A stretch of 64,000 nucleotides of DNA from Aphanothece sacrum FPU1 (lineage in GTDB: Bacteria > Cyanobacteriota > Cyanobacteriia > Cyanobacteriales > Microcystaceae). A model generated the notes under the pieces. That model saw nothing but the letters and a program-made list of their open reading frames with translations. It had not been told where the DNA came from and did no database searches. The position numbers and the translations under genes are program-made. Positions 63,275 through 64,000 of the stretch are shown piece after piece; position 1 is the first letter of the stretch, and each line of letters starts with the position of its first letter. The stretch covers positions 43,537-107,536 of the forward strand of contig NZ_BDQK01000009.1 in assembly GCF_003864295.1 (NCBI RefSeq), read 5' to 3'.

Positions 63275-64000
63275 ATGACCCAAAAACAACCCCTAAGTCA
63301 ACTGTTAACCCAAGCTGTCCAACAAATAGCGAAAGGCAAACTTACCCCCTCTTTACTCAAAAAAGGGGCAAAAGTGCCTGAGTTACGGGTTCTCAGTGAA
63401 CCAGGAAAAAGTCCCGAACCTCATGCTTTACTCGGCGATCGCTATATCATCGGCCGGAGTTCGAGATCCTGTGATATCGTGGTTCCTAATGCGGTAGTTA
63501 GTCAAATTCACTGTTCCTTACACCGGGACAAAAAAAATCCCCATCGCTTCATTTTAAAAGACGAAGATTCCACAAATGGACTTTATCTCAAACGACAACG
63601 CTTAAATACTCTAACCCTTCGTCATGGGGATGTAATTACCCTTGGGCCCCCAGAATTAGCCAATGCAGCCCAATTTATCTATCATGACCCACCCCCTCAA
63701 TGGAAAACCCTAATTCCCTACATTTTAAGCGGTAGTGGGGCATTTTTAGGACTGCTTACCCTCTTAATTATATGGGAAGGACGAAACATTCCTGTACGTC
63801 CCCTCCCTTCTGGAGTCAGTGGGCCAGTAGTGATTTATGCTAGGGATGGACAAACCCAGCTTAACCCTATTAGCCAAGATACTCATCAAGAATTAAAGAA
63901 TTTAAAGGATTTTTCTCCTTATTTACCTCAAGCACTTCTCGCTTCTGAAGATAGCCGCTTTTATTGGCATTTTGGGGTTGATCCCTATGGCGTTCTCCGG
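63275..64000 (+). CDS. FHA-domain class A penicillin-binding protein, N-terminal part (3' end outside window)
   Basis: 242 codons from ATG 63275 to the right edge, still open. Residues ~50-125 are an FHA domain: YIIGRSSRSCDIVV, SQIHCSLHR, then DEDSTNGLYL and RHGDVITLG, the phosphothreonine-reading loops. A single membrane helix follows at ~146-167 (LIPYILSGSGAFLGLLTLLI). Then VVIYARDGQTQ, and LLASEDSRFYWHFGVDPYGV, where E225 is the expected catalytic Glu of the GT51 glycan polymerase. So it is a bifunctional cell-wall synthase linked to a phosphopeptide-binding domain on the cytoplasmic side; the transpeptidase part lies beyond the window. Confidence 0.9.
   Translation, partial: MTQKQPLSQLLTQAVQQIAKGKLTPSLLKKGAKVPELRVLSEPGKSPEPHALLGDRYIIGRSSRSCDIVVPNAVVSQIHCSLHRDKKNPHRFILKDEDSTNGLYLKRQRLNTLTLRHGDVITLGPPELANAAQFIYHDPPPQWKTLIPYILSGSGAFLGLLTLLIIWEGRNIPVRPLPSGVSGPVVIYARDGQTQLNPISQDTHQELKNLKDFSPYLPQALLASEDSRFYWHFGVDPYGVLR

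Overview
The window comes from a low-GC cyanobacterium. Evidence includes many GCGATCGC (HIP1) octamers, Psb29/Thf1, a CCB2/CCB4-type cytochrome b6f assembly factor, a cyanobacterial photolyase, a PerR-type Fur regulator, DUF3685, TIGR03279, XisI, Uma2 and PEP-CTERM proteins, plus heptanucleotide and palindromic repeats between genes. Overall it resembles a unicellular Crocosphaera/Cyanothece-like or related genome. That placement is inference; no rRNA or marker gene fixes it.

Layout. 1-9 kb: end of a GT39 glycosyltransferase, a HAD phosphatase, a decayed Rpn-type fragment, a WD40 Ser/Thr kinase, bioF, a PerR-like regulator and a receiver-DUF3685 protein. 9-18 kb: tRNA-Asp, an RTX calcium-binding protein, hemF, small conserved proteins, a methyltransferase and a DICT-GAF histidine kinase. 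18-31 kb: msrP, then the most striking locus: two fatty acyl-AMP ligases, a free ACP, a DUF29 gene, a single-module type I PKS (KS-AT-ACP-TE), a type III PKS and a small membrane methyltransferase of the ICMT/SrsB/YpbQ kind. 31-45 kb: psb29, a radical-SAM PDZ protein, PEP-CTERM proteins, a deleted xisH beside xisI, photolyase, a WecG-type transferase, mrp, two MntA-HepT pairs, Uma2, two unknown membrane-anchored proteins and icd. 45-55 kb: an EF-hand membrane iron-sulfur protein, a ~700-bp array of 138-bp tandem repeats, a multicopper oxidase, a VapBC-like pair, a GGCT-like protein, a CCB protein and a cysteine desulfurase. 55-64 kb: small membrane protein plus GNAT, an ABC exporter, a DNRLRE protein, a methyltransferase, a pair of molybdenum-storage-like kinase-fold proteins, an orphan Phd antitoxin and the start of an FHA-penicillin-binding protein.

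How the PKS genes may work together (inference): a FAAL adenylates a free fatty acid and loads it on the ACP. The non-reducing type I module adds one malonyl unit without ketoreduction. The type III enzyme extends further and cyclises to an alkyl-resorcinol, -phenol or -pyrone, and the ICMT-like enzyme O-methylates the product. This recalls the front end of cylindrocyclophane assembly, but without visible halogenase or dimerising enzymes.

Intergenic DNA is rich in small repeats. Perfect or near-perfect 28-bp palindromes centred on CGGCCG, GGGCGGGTTT-bounded inverted repeats, a 211-bp MITE-like element between the two FAAL genes, heptamer (AATTCAT) runs and the 138-bp tandem array are all described below.
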